DNA from: an uncultured Pelagibacteraceae bacterium
Lineage (GTDB): Bacteria; Pseudomonadota; Alphaproteobacteria; Pelagibacterales; Pelagibacteraceae
DNA: 64,000 nt
Direction of reading: 5' to 3'
Assembly (NCBI GenBank): GCA_902629695.1
Contig: CACORY010000003.1
Coordinates: 16,730 to 80,729, forward strand
In this document: positions 9,718 to 20,539 of the stretch, in pieces
Position numbering within the stretch: position 1 is the first letter of the stretch
Layout: the number at the start of each line of letters is the position of its first letter
Made by a program: the position numbers and the translations under genes
Notes under the pieces: model-generated
Told to the model about the DNA's origin: nothing
Databases searched by the model: none
Seen by the model: the letters and a program-made list of their open reading frames with translations, nothing else

Positions 9718-10784
9718 TTATTAGAAATTAATCTCTGTCTTAAATGATCAATGGGAACTGACCGACCATCTAAATTAAAGTGCCAAAAAGTCCATCCATT
9801 ACAGCTTTCAGCTCCAAGTATTGTAGCAGCAACTTTGTGAATTGAGCCTTCGGCTTGAGCGTGTTTAATACTGCCATCAGCCATGATTTTTGCATTAATT
9901 TTCTTTTTATTATCAAAAATGGTAGTACCTGGTTTAATTATTCCTAATTCAACTAATGAGCCAAAAGGTATTCTTGGTTTTGATCTGCCATTTTGCAGGG
10001 TATCTAAATAATCATCTTCAATAGGTTTAGTTACTCTTAATCTTTGTTCAGCAGCTTTAAAATAGGTCTTTTCTTTTTCAATTCCGTAGTAATTTCTACC
10101 TAGTTTTTTAGCTACCGTCGCTGTAGTTCCAGATCCTAAAAACGGATCTAAAACTAAATCATTTTTATTCGAAGTAGCCAATAAAATTCTGTGAAGTAGG
10201 GCCTGTGGTTTTTGTGTAGAATGTACTTTTTTACCATTCTTTTTCAGTCTCTCAGAGCCATTACAGATCGGTAATTCCCAATTAGACCTCATTTGAAGAT
10301 CATCATTCAAACACTTTAAGGATTGGTAGTTAAAAGTATATTTTGATTTTTCAGATTTTGATGCCCAAATTAAAGTTTCATGAGCATTTGTAAAACGTGT
10401 CCCTCTAAAATTTGGCATAGGATTTTTTTTGTTCCAAATAACATCATTTAAAATCCAAAATCCTAAATTTTGTATAGCTGTTCCAACTCTAAATATATTG
10501 TGGTAACTCCCTATTACCCAAATTGCTCCATTTTTTTTTAAAATTCTTTTACATTCAGTTAGCCAAGAGTAAGTAAATTCATCATATTTTTTAAAATTTT
10601 CAAATTGATCCCATTTATCATTTACCGCACTAACTTTAGATCTGTCAGGTCTTGTAAGCTCACTTTTAAGTTGTAGATTGTAAGGAGGGTCTGCAAAAAT
10701 TAGATCAAAAGTTTCATCAGGAATTTTTTTTAATTCTTTTAAACTATCTCCATTAATTAATTTATTTTTTAAATCTAAATTCAT
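9714..10784 (-). CDS. ccrM: CcrM-type adenine-N6 DNA methyltransferase (GANTC) with C-terminal RAMA-like domain
   Basis: [33 protein letters not shown]-terminal [21 protein letters not shown]. Confidence 0.93.
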   Translation of the reverse strand: MNLDLKNKLINGDSLKELKKIPDETFDLIFADPPYNLQLKSELTRPDRSKVSAVNDKWDQFENFKKYDEFTYSWLTECKRILKKNGAIWVIGSYHNIFRVGTAIQNLGFWILNDVIWNKKNPMPNFRGTRFTNAHETLIWASKSEKSKYTFNYQSLKCLNDDLQMRSNWELPICNGSERLKKNGKKVHSTQKPQALLHRILLATSNKNDLVLDPFLGSGTTATVAKKLGRNYYGIEKEKTYFKAAEQRLRVTKPIEDDYLDTLQNGRSKPRIPFGSLVELGIIKPGTTIFDNKKKINAKIMADGSIKHAQAEGSIHKVAATILGAESCNGWTFWHFNLDGRSVPIDHLRQRLISNN

Positions 10785-10903
10785 TTTTTAAAAATAAATT
10801 AGACTCTAAAAAGATTCTTGGGTCAACCTACGATTGAATTATTTGAATTAAATTTGTGTAAAATTTTTTTGGGATTACCATATATTGTGTTTCTACGTGA
10901 AAC

Positions 10904-11467
10904 CTATCTTATTTTATTAAAAGGTGAAAAAGTTTTCCTATGATGAGATGTTACACCTAGTGTTTTAATAGCTTTTAAATGTTGTTTTGTCCCATACCCA
11001 TGATTCTTATCCCAGCAATAACCTTTAAATTTTTTTCCTAAATTAGTTATCATTTTATCACGTGTAACTTTTGCAATAATTGATGCAGCAGAGATCGATG
11101 GTATTTTTTGGTCACCTTTAACTACTGAATTTAATTTATAATTTTTGATTTTTGGCAATTTGTTTCCATCAATCAGCACCAAAGAGGGTTTTTTTCGTAA
11201 TTTAATAATAGCTCTTGTCATTGCAAGTAAGCTTGCATGCAAAATATTTTTTTTTTCAATTTCTTTAACGGTCGCTTTTCCTATGGCCCATACAGAGTTT
11301 TTTTTTATATATTTTGCTAAAATTTCTCTTTTTGTTTTTGTTAATTTTTTTGAGTCTTTTAATAATTTTTTATTTATAGAGTTATTTAATATTACTGCTG
11401 CAGCATATACAGGGCCTATTAAGCTTCCTCTGCCCACTTCATCTACACCTGCAATTACTTCCATCAA
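10904..11467 (-). CDS. rnhB: Ribonuclease HII
   Basis: AGVDEVGRGSLIGPVYAAAV, SISAASIIAKVTRD, NHGYGTKQH. Confidence 0.96.
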   Translation of the reverse strand: MMEVIAGVDEVGRGSLIGPVYAAAVILNNSINKKLLKDSKKLTKTKREILAKYIKKNSVWAIGKATVKEIEKKNILHASLLAMTRAIIKLRKKPSLVLIDGNKLPKIKNYKLNSVVKGDQKIPSISAASIIAKVTRDKMITNLGKKFKGYCWDKNHGYGTKQHLKAIKTLGVTSHHRKTFSPFNKIR

Positions 11468-12183
11468 ATATTTATATTTAAATCTTGAATTTTTTTTTTA
11501 ATTTTTTTTAAATCTTCCCATGAATATTTCTTATTTTCGGGAAATCTGATTAAATAAGAGGGACTAAAAGTTATTATAATTGGAATATTAACATTATTAG
11601 AGATTAGTTCTCTCCATTTTCCTCTTTCATCTGAGATTTTATTATTCATTCCGGTTACAGTCTCCATAGCAGTGCTTCCCATCAGCACTAAAATTTTTGG
11701 ATTTATAATAGAAATATGTTCTTTTAAAAATTTTGAGTACCGCTTTATATCTTGAGTAGATGGTTTTTTGTCTTCAGGAATACGAAAGTTTATAGAGTAA
11801 GTGAGATATATTTTTTCTATTTTTATATTAATTGCGATTAACATTTTTTTTAAAAGTTCTCCCGCATCTCCCTGAAAAGCAAATCCAGTTTCATCCTCTT
11901 TTTCTCCAGGAGCCTCGCCAATTAACATAATTGGACTATTAATGTCGCCATGACCAAAAATAAGATTTTTTGAATTCTTTCTTAAATTACAATTTTCAAT
12001 TGAATTTATTTTTTTTTTAAGTTCAGAAAGTTTTTTGGTTTTATCGTCTTCAATATTTCCTGTGTTATTTTCATCAGATTTGAACCTATTTATTGTATTT
12101 TTATAAAAAGAAAAATTAGGCTCAAAGCTATTTATTAACTCCTGCTCATAATTAGCATTTTGATTTAGAAGTTTTTTCATCAT
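11464..12183 (-). CDS. Uracil-DNA glycosylase superfamily (family 4/5-like)
   Basis: IMLIGEAPGEKEDETGFAFQGDAGELLKKML; C-terminal PSYLIRFPENKKYSWEDLKK. Confidence 0.85.
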   Translation of the reverse strand: MMKKLLNQNANYEQELINSFEPNFSFYKNTINRFKSDENNTGNIEDDKTKKLSELKKKINSIENCNLRKNSKNLIFGHGDINSPIMLIGEAPGEKEDETGFAFQGDAGELLKKMLIAINIKIEKIYLTYSINFRIPEDKKPSTQDIKRYSKFLKEHISIINPKILVLMGSTAMETVTGMNNKISDERGKWRELISNNVNIPIIITFSPSYLIRFPENKKYSWEDLKKIKKKIQDLNINI

Positions 12184-12195
12184 AAATTATACTTA

Positions 12196-13872
12196 ATGAT
12201 TTTTAAAAATATAAAATTTATTTTAATTTTATTATTATTTTACCAAAATCCCTTGTATTCTAAAAGCAGAAGTTCTGAAAATTTTGATGCTAAAAATTTA
12301 TCGAATTATTTTTCTGGTATTATAGCTTTAGAGAATAAAAATAATTCTTATGCTTTAAGTTTCTTTGACTCCTCAAAAAGCCTAATAAACAAGCACGATC
12401 CTTTTATTGAAAAATATGTAACATCTTTAGTTTTAGAAAATAAAGTTTCAAGAGCAGTAAATATATTAAAAAGAAATATTGAAAAAGATAATTCAAAATA
12501 TTTTGAGGCTTATTTAATATTGATTTTAGAGAGTATTAAAAACAAAAATTTCGAATTAGCTGATAAATATTTAGATGAAGCCTTTAATGTTTCTGAACAA
12601 AGAGGTTTAGAACTAGCGATTTTAGAAAGTTTTAAAGATTATGTTTATGTATTTAGAAATAAAACAATTAATCAAGACAATAAAAATTTTGGAAACCTTT
12701 CATTAATTAATCAAATGTTTCAAAGATGTTATTTAGATGATCCTAGAACAGATAATTTTTTCTTTAACATAATAAATAACAATGAAGCTGATTACTCTAG
12801 ATATAATTTTTTTTATATGAGCTATCTAATCGAAAATAATAGAATTGAAGATTTAAATAAACTAGTAAATGAAATTGGATATATCAATTCTAGCTTACTT
12901 CTTTCACAAGCTAAAAGTTGGATTGAAAATAAAAATCAAAAAAAAATAAATCAAGTTTTTTCTTGTAAAAATTATAATCATATTATTGGTGAGTTTTTAT
13001 TTTTGATATCGAGCCTTTACTCTTCTCAAGATAATTTTGAAAAATCAAATTTTTTTATAAATCTATCACTTTATTTGAACCCAAAATTTATTTATAATTT
13101 TTCTCTTATTTCAGAAAATTACTATTCAATTAAAGATTATAAAAAAACAAAAAAAATTTTAAGGAATTTTAAAAAGGACGATGAGTTTTATTATTGGTAC
13201 AGGATAAAAAAAGAAGCTCAAATAATTTCAAAAGAAAAAAATGACGATGAGTCAGTTAAATTTATTGAAACTAAATTTTATCAATTAGATAAATCTAATG
13301 TAAAATTTCTATATGATCTAGCTAATTATTACAGAAGTTCTAAAAGATATAAGGAGGCAATTCCTGTTTACACAAAAATTTTAAATGAGTTTGATAATAA
13401 TGACGAGATGAAATCCGATCTGTTATATAGGCGAGGAAGCAGCTATGAAAGAATTAAAAATTTCGATAAAGCAGATGATGATTTGTTAAATTCACTGAAA
13501 ATATATCCTGATGATGCTTATGTATTAAATTATTTAGCCTATTCTTGGTTGGAAAGAGAATACAAGATAAATGAAGCAATTAAGATGCTAGAAATTGCTT
13601 ATGAAGCTGAAAGTGATGATCCATATATAATAGACTCGATTGGCTGGGCCTATTATCTGATTAATGATTTTTCAAAAGCGGAAGAATTCTTGATTAGAGC
13701 TGTTGAATTAATGCCAGATGACCCAATTGTAAATGACCATTATGGTGATGTTCTTTGGAAACTTGATAGAAAAATTCAAGCTAGATATTTTTGGTCTAAT
13801 GTCCTTTTAATGAATGATGTAGAAGATGAAATAATAAATAAAATTAATTCAAAGCTGATTCAAGGCTTATAG
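12196..13872 (+). CDS. TPR-repeat lipoprotein/periplasmic protein
   Basis: N-terminal signal sequence; multiple TPR-like helices (PDDAYVLNYLAYSWLEREYKINEAIKMLEIAYEAES). Confidence 0.8.
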   Translation: MIFKNIKFILILLLFYQNPLYSKSRSSENFDAKNLSNYFSGIIALENKNNSYALSFFDSSKSLINKHDPFIEKYVTSLVLENKVSRAVNILKRNIEKDNSKYFEAYLILILESIKNKNFELADKYLDEAFNVSEQRGLELAILESFKDYVYVFRNKTINQDNKNFGNLSLINQMFQRCYLDDPRTDNFFFNIINNNEADYSRYNFFYMSYLIENNRIEDLNKLVNEIGYINSSLLLSQAKSWIENKNQKKINQVFSCKNYNHIIGEFLFLISSLYSSQDNFEKSNFFINLSLYLNPKFIYNFSLISENYYSIKDYKKTKKILRNFKKDDEFYYWYRIKKEAQIISKEKNDDESVKFIETKFYQLDKSNVKFLYDLANYYRSSKRYKEAIPVYTKILNEFDNNDEMKSDLLYRRGSSYERIKNFDKADDDLLNSLKIYPDDAYVLNYLAYSWLEREYKINEAIKMLEIAYEAESDDPYIIDSIGWAYYLINDFSKAEEFLIRAVELMPDDPIVNDHYGDVLWKLDRKIQARYFWSNVLLMNDVEDEIINKINSKLIQGL

Positions 13873-13885
13873 AGTTTTAAATAAA

Positions 13886-14731
13886 ATGGCCACTTATAAG
13901 ATAAAATCATATGCAAAAATTAATCTAGCTTTAAATATTGTTGGAAAAACCTCATCATTACACAAAATTGAAACAATCGTGGCATTTATTGACTTATTTG
14001 ATGATATCTTAATTGAGAAAATAAAGTCAAAAAAAAATAAAATTGAATTTGTTGGTAAATTTTCAAAAAAAATTACTAAGAATAATACAGTATCAAAATT
14101 ATTGAATATTCTAGAAAAAAAAAAATTGTTAAAAGGCAAGAAATTCAAAATAAGAATTTTAAAAAAAATTCCAGTTCAAGCAGGTTTGGGTGGTGGATCT
14201 ATGAACGCCGCAAGTATATTAAGATATTTTATAAAAAAAAAGATTATAAAAATTAGTAAAGAGGAATTAAGAAAAATTTGTAATTTAATTGGCTCAGATG
14301 TGATCTTAGGGCTTGATCCAAAATTTACTATTTTGAATACAAGACATAAAATAATAAGATATATGAATATCAAAAAAATTTATACTTTATTGATTAAACC
14401 TAAGTTTGGATGTTCTACTAAGGCTATATATTCAAAAGTTAAAAAATTTAGTAGACCTAAATTTTTGTGTCCTTCAAGAAAAATGTTTGATTTAGATTTT
14501 TTAAATCAAATGAATAATTCTTTAGAGCATGTGGCCTTTTTGCAATATCCAAAACTTAGACAATTAAAATTTTCAATAGAAAAACTAACAAGCCCAATAT
14601 TTGTTAGGATGACGGGTTCAGGATCAACTTTGGTCGCATATTTTACTTCAAAAAAAGTATGTGAGAATGCAAAAAAAAATTTTTATAAAAAATACAAAAA
14701 TTACTGGTGTATAGCTTCAAAAACTATATAA
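13886..14731 (+). CDS. ispE: 4-diphosphocytidyl-2-C-methyl-D-erythritol kinase
   Basis: AKINLALNIVGK, IPVQAGLGGGSMNAASIL, MTGSGSTLVAYF GHMP motifs. Confidence 0.94.
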   Translation: MATYKIKSYAKINLALNIVGKTSSLHKIETIVAFIDLFDDILIEKIKSKKNKIEFVGKFSKKITKNNTVSKLLNILEKKKLLKGKKFKIRILKKIPVQAGLGGGSMNAASILRYFIKKKIIKISKEELRKICNLIGSDVILGLDPKFTILNTRHKIIRYMNIKKIYTLLIKPKFGCSTKAIYSKVKKFSRPKFLCPSRKMFDLDFLNQMNNSLEHVAFLQYPKLRQLKFSIEKLTSPIFVRMTGSGSTLVAYFTSKKVCENAKKNFYKKYKNYWCIASKTI

Positions 14732-14763
14732 GGTTGGATTTTTGTGGTATACAAAATTTTTAT

Positions 14764-14837
14764 TGGGGCGTAGCCAAGCGGTAAGGCACGGGTTTTTGGT
14801 ACCTGCATCCTAGGTTCGAATCCTAGCGCCCCAGCCA
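14764..14837 (+). tRNA. tRNA-Gln(TTG), CCA encoded
   Basis: Cloverleaf TGGGGCG/CGCCCCA acceptor, anticodon TTG, T-loop TTCGAAT, encoded CCA at 14835-14837. Confidence 0.96.
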
Positions 14838-14840
14838 ATT

Positions 14841-16112
14841 ATGAATAGTATTTTAGATATAATTTTTCTTAGAAGAAATAATTTCAAAAATATTACTGCA
14901 AGTATTAAAGATCTTTCGACTCATAAAAAAGTAGATCAGATTTTTAAAGCAATCAAACTAAACTCTACTACTGGTGAAATTCGGTACGTTGGTGGTTGTA
15001 TTAGAAAGATTTTGAATAATGAAGTTGTAGATGATATTGATTTAGCAACAAATTTAGAACCTCAGGAAGTATGTGAAATTTTAAAAAATAATAATATTAA
15101 ATTCTATGAGAGTGGTATTGAACATGGAACAATAACCGCGATGATAGATAATTTTAAATTTGAGATAACTACTTTAAGAGAGGATGTAGAAACAGATGGA
15201 AGACATGCTAAAATAAAATTTTCCAAAGATTGGAAAAAGGATGCTTCTAGAAGAGATTTTACAATTAATTCAATTTACTCTGATGATGCTGGTAATTTAT
15301 TTGATCCATTTAATGGAAAAAAAGATCTTGAAAATGGCTATATCAAATTTATTGGAGAACCAGATAAAAGAATAAAGGAAGATTATCTTAGGATTTTAAG
15401 ATATTTACGATTTTATTCAAACTATTCCAAACACCATCACGATACAGATGTTATTAAAAAAATAAAAATTAATATAGGTGGTATTTCAAAACTATCAAAA
15501 GAGAGACTATTTGATGAATTAAAGAAAATCACAAATATAAAAACATTAGAAAAATTATCAAAAGACAAAACCAGCTCTGAAATATTCTTAATGATTTTTC
15601 CAGAAATTAAAAATTTAGATTTTTTTTCAAAGCTGAAACCACACTCTTTTAATTTGACTAGGGAATTTGATTTTATTTTTCTATTAACGTTAATGATATT
15701 AGATAATAGTGATAATGTAGATTATTTTTTATATAAGTTTAATATTTCAAATAAGGATAAAAAAAGGATAAAATTATTGGATAATTTTTATAGAGAAAAT
15801 TCTTCTAAAAAAATTACGTTGAATGATTTAAATAAGATTTTTTACTTTAGTGGAAAACAAGCAGTAATTGATATTCTAAATTATAAAATTTTTAAATCAA
15901 AAAAATTAGATCTAAAGTTAAAAGAATTTAAAGACCATTTTATTAATAAGATTATACCAATAATGCCTATTAAGGCGGATCTATTAATGTCTAAATATAA
16001 AATATCGAAGGGTAAGATTTTAGGTGATAAAATAAAAAGTATTGAGGAAAAATGGGTTGAAAATAATTTTAATATTTCTGATCAAGAAGTTGAAAATATT
16101 TTAAAAAATTAA
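14841..16112 (+). CDS. tRNA CCA-adding enzyme / poly(A) polymerase family nucleotidyltransferase
   Basis: YVGGCIRKILNNEVVDDIDLATNLEP, RRDFTINSIY motifs. Confidence 0.93.
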   Translation: MNSILDIIFLRRNNFKNITASIKDLSTHKKVDQIFKAIKLNSTTGEIRYVGGCIRKILNNEVVDDIDLATNLEPQEVCEILKNNNIKFYESGIEHGTITAMIDNFKFEITTLREDVETDGRHAKIKFSKDWKKDASRRDFTINSIYSDDAGNLFDPFNGKKDLENGYIKFIGEPDKRIKEDYLRILRYLRFYSNYSKHHHDTDVIKKIKINIGGISKLSKERLFDELKKITNIKTLEKLSKDKTSSEIFLMIFPEIKNLDFFSKLKPHSFNLTREFDFIFLLTLMILDNSDNVDYFLYKFNISNKDKKRIKLLDNFYRENSSKKITLNDLNKIFYFSGKQAVIDILNYKIFKSKKLDLKLKEFKDHFINKIIPIMPIKADLLMSKYKISKGKILGDKIKSIEEKWVENNFNISDQEVENILKN

Positions 16113-16585
16113 ATATATTTTACATCTTTAATTTCAAAATTCTTTATTCCTGCTGGTGTGGAAATTTCAACTAAATCATTTTTATTTTTTCCAATTAATC
16201 CTTTTCCGATTGGTGATTTAAAGTAAATAAGTTTTTCTTTTAAGTTGGCCTCATCTTTTCCAACAATTTTATAATTTATGTTTTCACCACTGTCTAAGTT
16301 TTCTAAAAAAACTGTTGAACCAAAAATTACTTTTCCATCATTCTTTAATTTTGTTACATCAATAACATTAGCTCTTGCAATGATATCATTAATTTCTGTA
16401 ATCCTTCCCTCATTATGAGACTGTTCTTCTTTAGCAGCATGATATTCAGCGTTCTCTTTTAAATCTCCATGAGATCTTGCCTCTGAAATAGCGGCAACTA
16501 TTTTTGGTCTTTTCTTTTCTTTTAAAAAAATTAATTCTTCCTTAAGTTTATTTAACCCATTAAGAGTTATTGGCTCTTTGTCCAT
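16109..16585 (-). CDS. greA: Transcription elongation factor GreA
   Basis: ARSHGDLKENAEYHAAKEEQSHNEGRI. Confidence 0.97.
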   Translation of the reverse strand: MDKEPITLNGLNKLKEELIFLKEKKRPKIVAAISEARSHGDLKENAEYHAAKEEQSHNEGRITEINDIIARANVIDVTKLKNDGKVIFGSTVFLENLDSGENINYKIVGKDEANLKEKLIYFKSPIGKGLIGKNKNDLVEISTPAGIKNFEIKDVKYI

Positions 16586-16586
16586 A

Positions 16587-17414
16587 TTATTTCCATTTCG
16601 CTAATGGAGGAAGTGACATCAAAATACCTTCTGTATTCCCACCAGTTTGTAATCCAAATTTTGTGCCTCTATCATAAAGTAAATTAAATTCTGTATATCT
16701 ACCTCTTTTAAAATATTGTTCTTCTTTATCTTTAGCTGTCCATTTTTTTTTGATTTTATTTATTATGATCTTATTAAAAATTAATTGAAATGTAACCCCT
16801 ACATCTCTTACAAATTTAAAATCATTTTCAAAGTTATCATCTTTGTAGTCAAAAAAAATTCCACCTATTCCCCTAGGCTCTTTTCGGTGTGGTAAGTAAA
16901 AATATTCATCACACCATTTTTTATACTTTCTATAATAATTTTTATTATGACGATTACACATATTTTTTAAAATTTTGTGAAATTTAATCTTTTCAATTTT
17001 GTCGAATTTTGACGGCGTGACATCCATTCCTCCTCCAAACCAATCTTTCGTAGTACAGATATATCTGGTGTTAAAATGCATAGCTGGTATTAATGGATTT
17101 TGCATATGCATTACTACGGAAATACCAGATGCCCAAAATCTGGGGTCTTTTTTCGCTCCAGGAATACTATTTTGAAATTCTTTAGGAAATTTTCCGTAAA
17201 CTTTTGAAAAATTTACTCCAACTTTATCAAAAATTTTTCCATTTTGTAAGATTCTATACTCACCTCCACCTTCATCTTTAGAAATATTTTTTTTCCAAGA
17301 TGTTGATTTAAATTGAACTCGGTTATTTTCAAGTTTTTTAATATCTTCACAAAATGAGTCTTGTAAAGACTTAAACCAGTTGCTTGCTAAATTTTTTCTT
17401 GTATCAAAATCCAT
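16587..17414 (-). CDS. hemF: Oxygen-dependent coproporphyrinogen III oxidase
   Basis: HFNTRYICTTKDWFGGGMDVTP, FLPHRKEPRGIGGIFFDY, RGRYTEFNLLYDRGTKFGLQTGGNTEGILMSLPP. Confidence 0.97.
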   Translation of the reverse strand: MDFDTRKNLASNWFKSLQDSFCEDIKKLENNRVQFKSTSWKKNISKDEGGGEYRILQNGKIFDKVGVNFSKVYGKFPKEFQNSIPGAKKDPRFWASGISVVMHMQNPLIPAMHFNTRYICTTKDWFGGGMDVTPSKFDKIEKIKFHKILKNMCNRHNKNYYRKYKKWCDEYFYLPHRKEPRGIGGIFFDYKDDNFENDFKFVRDVGVTFQLIFNKIIINKIKKKWTAKDKEEQYFKRGRYTEFNLLYDRGTKFGLQTGGNTEGILMSLPPLAKWK

Positions 17415-17415
17415 T

Positions 17416-17889
17416 TTAAATTAATTCATTTTGTCTTAAACTTTCAGCTAATATAATTGCTACTGATGATGCAATATTAAGAGAACGCTTATCATTTTTC
17501 ATAGGAATTTTTAGTTTATATTTTATTGATTTATGTACTTTATCAGGAACTCCTGCACTTTCCCTTCCAAATAAAATTGTATCATTTTTATCAAATTTAA
17601 ATTTGGTATAAGATATAGAAGCTTTAGTTGTCATCAATATAATTCTTTGATTCTTTTTTGACGTAAAAAATTCATCTGCACTTTTATAAAATTTGATATC
17701 TTTTTCATCCATATAATCCATTACGACACGTTTAAATCTCTTATCATTCAATAAGAAACCACAGGGCTCTATAATTTCTAGTTTTGCCCCGAGACAAGAG
17801 CAAGTTCTTATAATTGCAGCTGTATTTTGGGGTATATCAGGTTCAAATAATGCAATTATAGGCCCCTGAATTGTTGAATTCTGTGTCAT
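17416..17889 (-). CDS. trmL: SPOUT tRNA 2'-O-methyltransferase (TrmL-like)
   Basis: ALFEPDIPQNTAAIIRTCSCLGAKLEIIEPCGF, LFGRESAGVPD, RSLNIASSVAIILAE. Confidence 0.92.
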   Translation of the reverse strand: MTQNSTIQGPIIALFEPDIPQNTAAIIRTCSCLGAKLEIIEPCGFLLNDKRFKRVVMDYMDEKDIKFYKSADEFFTSKKNQRIILMTTKASISYTKFKFDKNDTILFGRESAGVPDKVHKSIKYKLKIPMKNDKRSLNIASSVAIILAESLRQNELI

Positions 17890-17982
17890 TCTTTCAGTAG
17901 TAAATTTGTTATTTTATATTATATGAATTTATATATTTAGGTAGAAATAATCTATATTGAGTATATTTAAGAAAAAACATTA

Positions 17983-18492
17983 ATGTCAGAAAAAAAAACC
18001 AACAGACGAGATTTTTTATTTACAGCAACTTATGCCGTGGGTGCAGTAGGGGTGGGAGCAACAATTTGGCCTATGATTGATCAAATGAATCCTGATGCCT
18101 CGGTAAAAGCACTTGCAAGTACAGAGGTAGATGTGAGCGCGGTTAATCCAGGCAAAACTATAACAGTTTTGTGGAGAGGGAAACCAGTTTTTATTAGAAG
18201 AAGAACTCAAGATGAGATTGCTGAAGCGAGATCAGTAAAGCTCGAGGAATTAAAACATCCTGAAAGTGATGAAGATCGAGCTAAAGATCCAGAGTGGCTT
18301 GTCATGTTGGGTGTATGTACTCATCTTGGATGTGTTCCATTAGACCAAAAAGGTGATTACAATGGTTGGTTTTGTCCATGTCACGGATCTCATTATGATA
18401 CATCTGGAAGAATTAGAAAAGGTCCTGCTCCAACTAATATGGAAATTCCTAAATATGAATTTGTCAACAGTAATACAATTAAGATTGGATAA
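17983..18492 (+). CDS. petA: Ubiquinol-cytochrome c reductase Rieske iron-sulfur subunit
   Basis: TAT-like N-term [15 protein letters not shown] and CPCHGSHYD Rieske motifs. Confidence 0.98.
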   Translation: MSEKKTNRRDFLFTATYAVGAVGVGATIWPMIDQMNPDASVKALASTEVDVSAVNPGKTITVLWRGKPVFIRRRTQDEIAEARSVKLEELKHPESDEDRAKDPEWLVMLGVCTHLGCVPLDQKGDYNGWFCPCHGSHYDTSGRIRKGPAPTNMEIPKYEFVNSNTIKIG

Positions 18493-18497
18493 TAATA

Positions 18498-19763
18498 ATG
18501 AGTGATCATCAGTACACCCCAGAATCTAAATTTGGAAAATGGTTTAATGACCGTTTACCTCTGCTTACACTAGCAAATCACTTAACTGATTATCCAACGC
18601 CAAAAAACCTAAACTATTGGTGGACTTTTGGGGGAATTTTAACTTTCTGTTTAATAACACAAATTGTGACAGGCTTAGTGTTAGCAATGCACTACATCGC
18701 ACATGCTGACATGGCTTTTGATAGTGTTGAGCATATTATGAGAGATGTAAATTATGGTTGGTTAATTAGATATATTCATGCAAACGGTGCATCAATGTTT
18801 TTTTTAGCAGTCTACATTCATATATTTAGATCTCTTTTTTATGGTTCTTACAAAGCTCCAAGAGAAATAATTTGGATTATTGGGATTATAATTTATCTCT
18901 TAATGATGGCAGCCGCATTTATGGGCTATGTTCTTCCTTGGGGGCAAATGAGTTTTTGGGGCGCAACTGTAATTACAAATTTGTTTAGTGCAATTCCTTT
19001 AGTTGGTGAAGGAATAGTTACTTGGTTATGGGGAGGTTACTCAGTAGATAACCCAACACTTACTCGATTTTTTACACTTCATTACTTAATACCATTTTTG
19101 ATTTTAGGCTTGGTAGTATTGCATATTTGGGCATTACATGTTCCTGGAAATAACAATCCAGTAGGTATTGATATTAAGAAGCCATCGAAAGACACAGTAC
19201 CATTTCATCCTTACATTGTTATCAAAGATGGATTTGCTTTATTAATGTTCATGATCGTTTTTGCATTTTTTGTTTTTTATACACCAAATATACTTGGCCA
19301 TGCAGATAATTACATTGAGGCTGATCCTTTAGTAACTCCAGCCCATATTGTTCCTGAATGGTACTTGTTACCTTTTTATGCAATTTTGAGATCAGTTCCT
19401 GATAAACTTTTAGGTGTTGTTGCAATGTTATCAGCTATTTTTATTTTAGCAGCTTTACCTTGGCTTGATACTTCAAAGATTAGATCTGCAGTCTTTAGAC
19501 CATTATACAGACAATTTTATTGGATCCTTGTTGCTGATGTTTTAATTTTAGGCTACGTCGGAGCGATGCCTGCAGAAGGATTGTATTTGCTAATTGCGAG
19601 GGTAGCTACAGCATATTATTTTTTACACTTTTTAGTGATTTTACCAGTTTTAGGATTTAGAGAAAAAACTCTTCCAATACCATTGAGTATAACCGAGCCA
19701 GTTCTGGGTGGATCTCCTAATTTAGCTACGGCAAAAAACAAAGAAAGTTCAATAATTAAGTGA
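18498..19763 (+). CDS. petB: Cytochrome b of bc1 complex
   Basis: [42 protein letters not shown]. Confidence 0.98.
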   Translation: MSDHQYTPESKFGKWFNDRLPLLTLANHLTDYPTPKNLNYWWTFGGILTFCLITQIVTGLVLAMHYIAHADMAFDSVEHIMRDVNYGWLIRYIHANGASMFFLAVYIHIFRSLFYGSYKAPREIIWIIGIIIYLLMMAAAFMGYVLPWGQMSFWGATVITNLFSAIPLVGEGIVTWLWGGYSVDNPTLTRFFTLHYLIPFLILGLVVLHIWALHVPGNNNPVGIDIKKPSKDTVPFHPYIVIKDGFALLMFMIVFAFFVFYTPNILGHADNYIEADPLVTPAHIVPEWYLLPFYAILRSVPDKLLGVVAMLSAIFILAALPWLDTSKIRSAVFRPLYRQFYWILVADVLILGYVGAMPAEGLYLLIARVATAYYFLHFLVILPVLGFREKTLPIPLSITEPVLGGSPNLATAKNKESSIIK

Positions 19764-20539
19764 AAAACTTCTTAAGAATATTTTATCTATTCATATTATT
19801 TTCTGGGGTTCAATCAAATTCTATTGCGGCTGAAAAAATAGAGTATTTAAAAACTGATTGGAGCTTTAAAGGACTTTTCGGTAAATTTGATAGAGCTGCG
19901 CTTCAAAGGGGATATCAAGTTTATACTGAAGTATGCTCTTCATGTCATTCAATGAAATATTTGAGTTATAGAAACTTAGCACAAAAAGGTGGACCTGAGT
20001 TCACAGAGGCTCAAGCAAAAGCAATTGCAGCATCTTTTGAAGTGAAGGATGGACCGAATGCAGATGGTGATATGTTTACAAGACCAGGAAAATTATCTGA
20101 TAAATTTGTAATGCCATATGAAAATGTTAAGGCTGCTCAAGCAGCTAATGGAGGTGCATATCCTCCTGATATGTCAGTATTAGTTAAAGCAAGAGGCGGG
20201 GGTGTAGATTATATCTATTCACTTCTTCAAGGATATGAAGATCCGCCGGTAGGAGTTACCTTAGACGATGGAGTTTACTATAATAAATATATGTATGGTA
20301 ACAAAATCAAAATGTCTAACCAATTATCAGATGGATTAGTTGAATATTCTGATGGCACAAACGCAACTGTTGAGCAAATGTCGAAAGACGTAACAACATT
20401 TTTAATGTGGGCAGCTGAGCCTCATTTAGAGGCACGACATCAAATGGGTTTTAAAGCTATTATTTATTTAATAATTCTTACTGTTCTAGTTTATTTTAGC
20501 ATGAAAAGAATATGGTCACGTATTGAAACGGAAGTTTAA
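19760..20539 (+). CDS. petC: Cytochrome c1
   Basis: [16 protein letters not shown] heme site, [18 protein letters not shown]-terminal TM. Confidence 0.97.
   Translation: MKNFLRIFYLFILFSGVQSNSIAAEKIEYLKTDWSFKGLFGKFDRAALQRGYQVYTEVCSSCHSMKYLSYRNLAQKGGPEFTEAQAKAIAASFEVKDGPNADGDMFTRPGKLSDKFVMPYENVKAAQAANGGAYPPDMSVLVKARGGGVDYIYSLLQGYEDPPVGVTLDDGVYYNKYMYGNKIKMSNQLSDGLVEYSDGTNATVEQMSKDVTTFLMWAAEPHLEARHQMGFKAIIYLIILTVLVYFSMKRIWSRIETEV

Noticed and set aside
10889-10903. Inverted repeat GTTTC-TACGT-GAAAC near rnhB 3' end
   Set aside because: Only 5-bp arms, single copy, no clear promoter context; too weak to call an operator.
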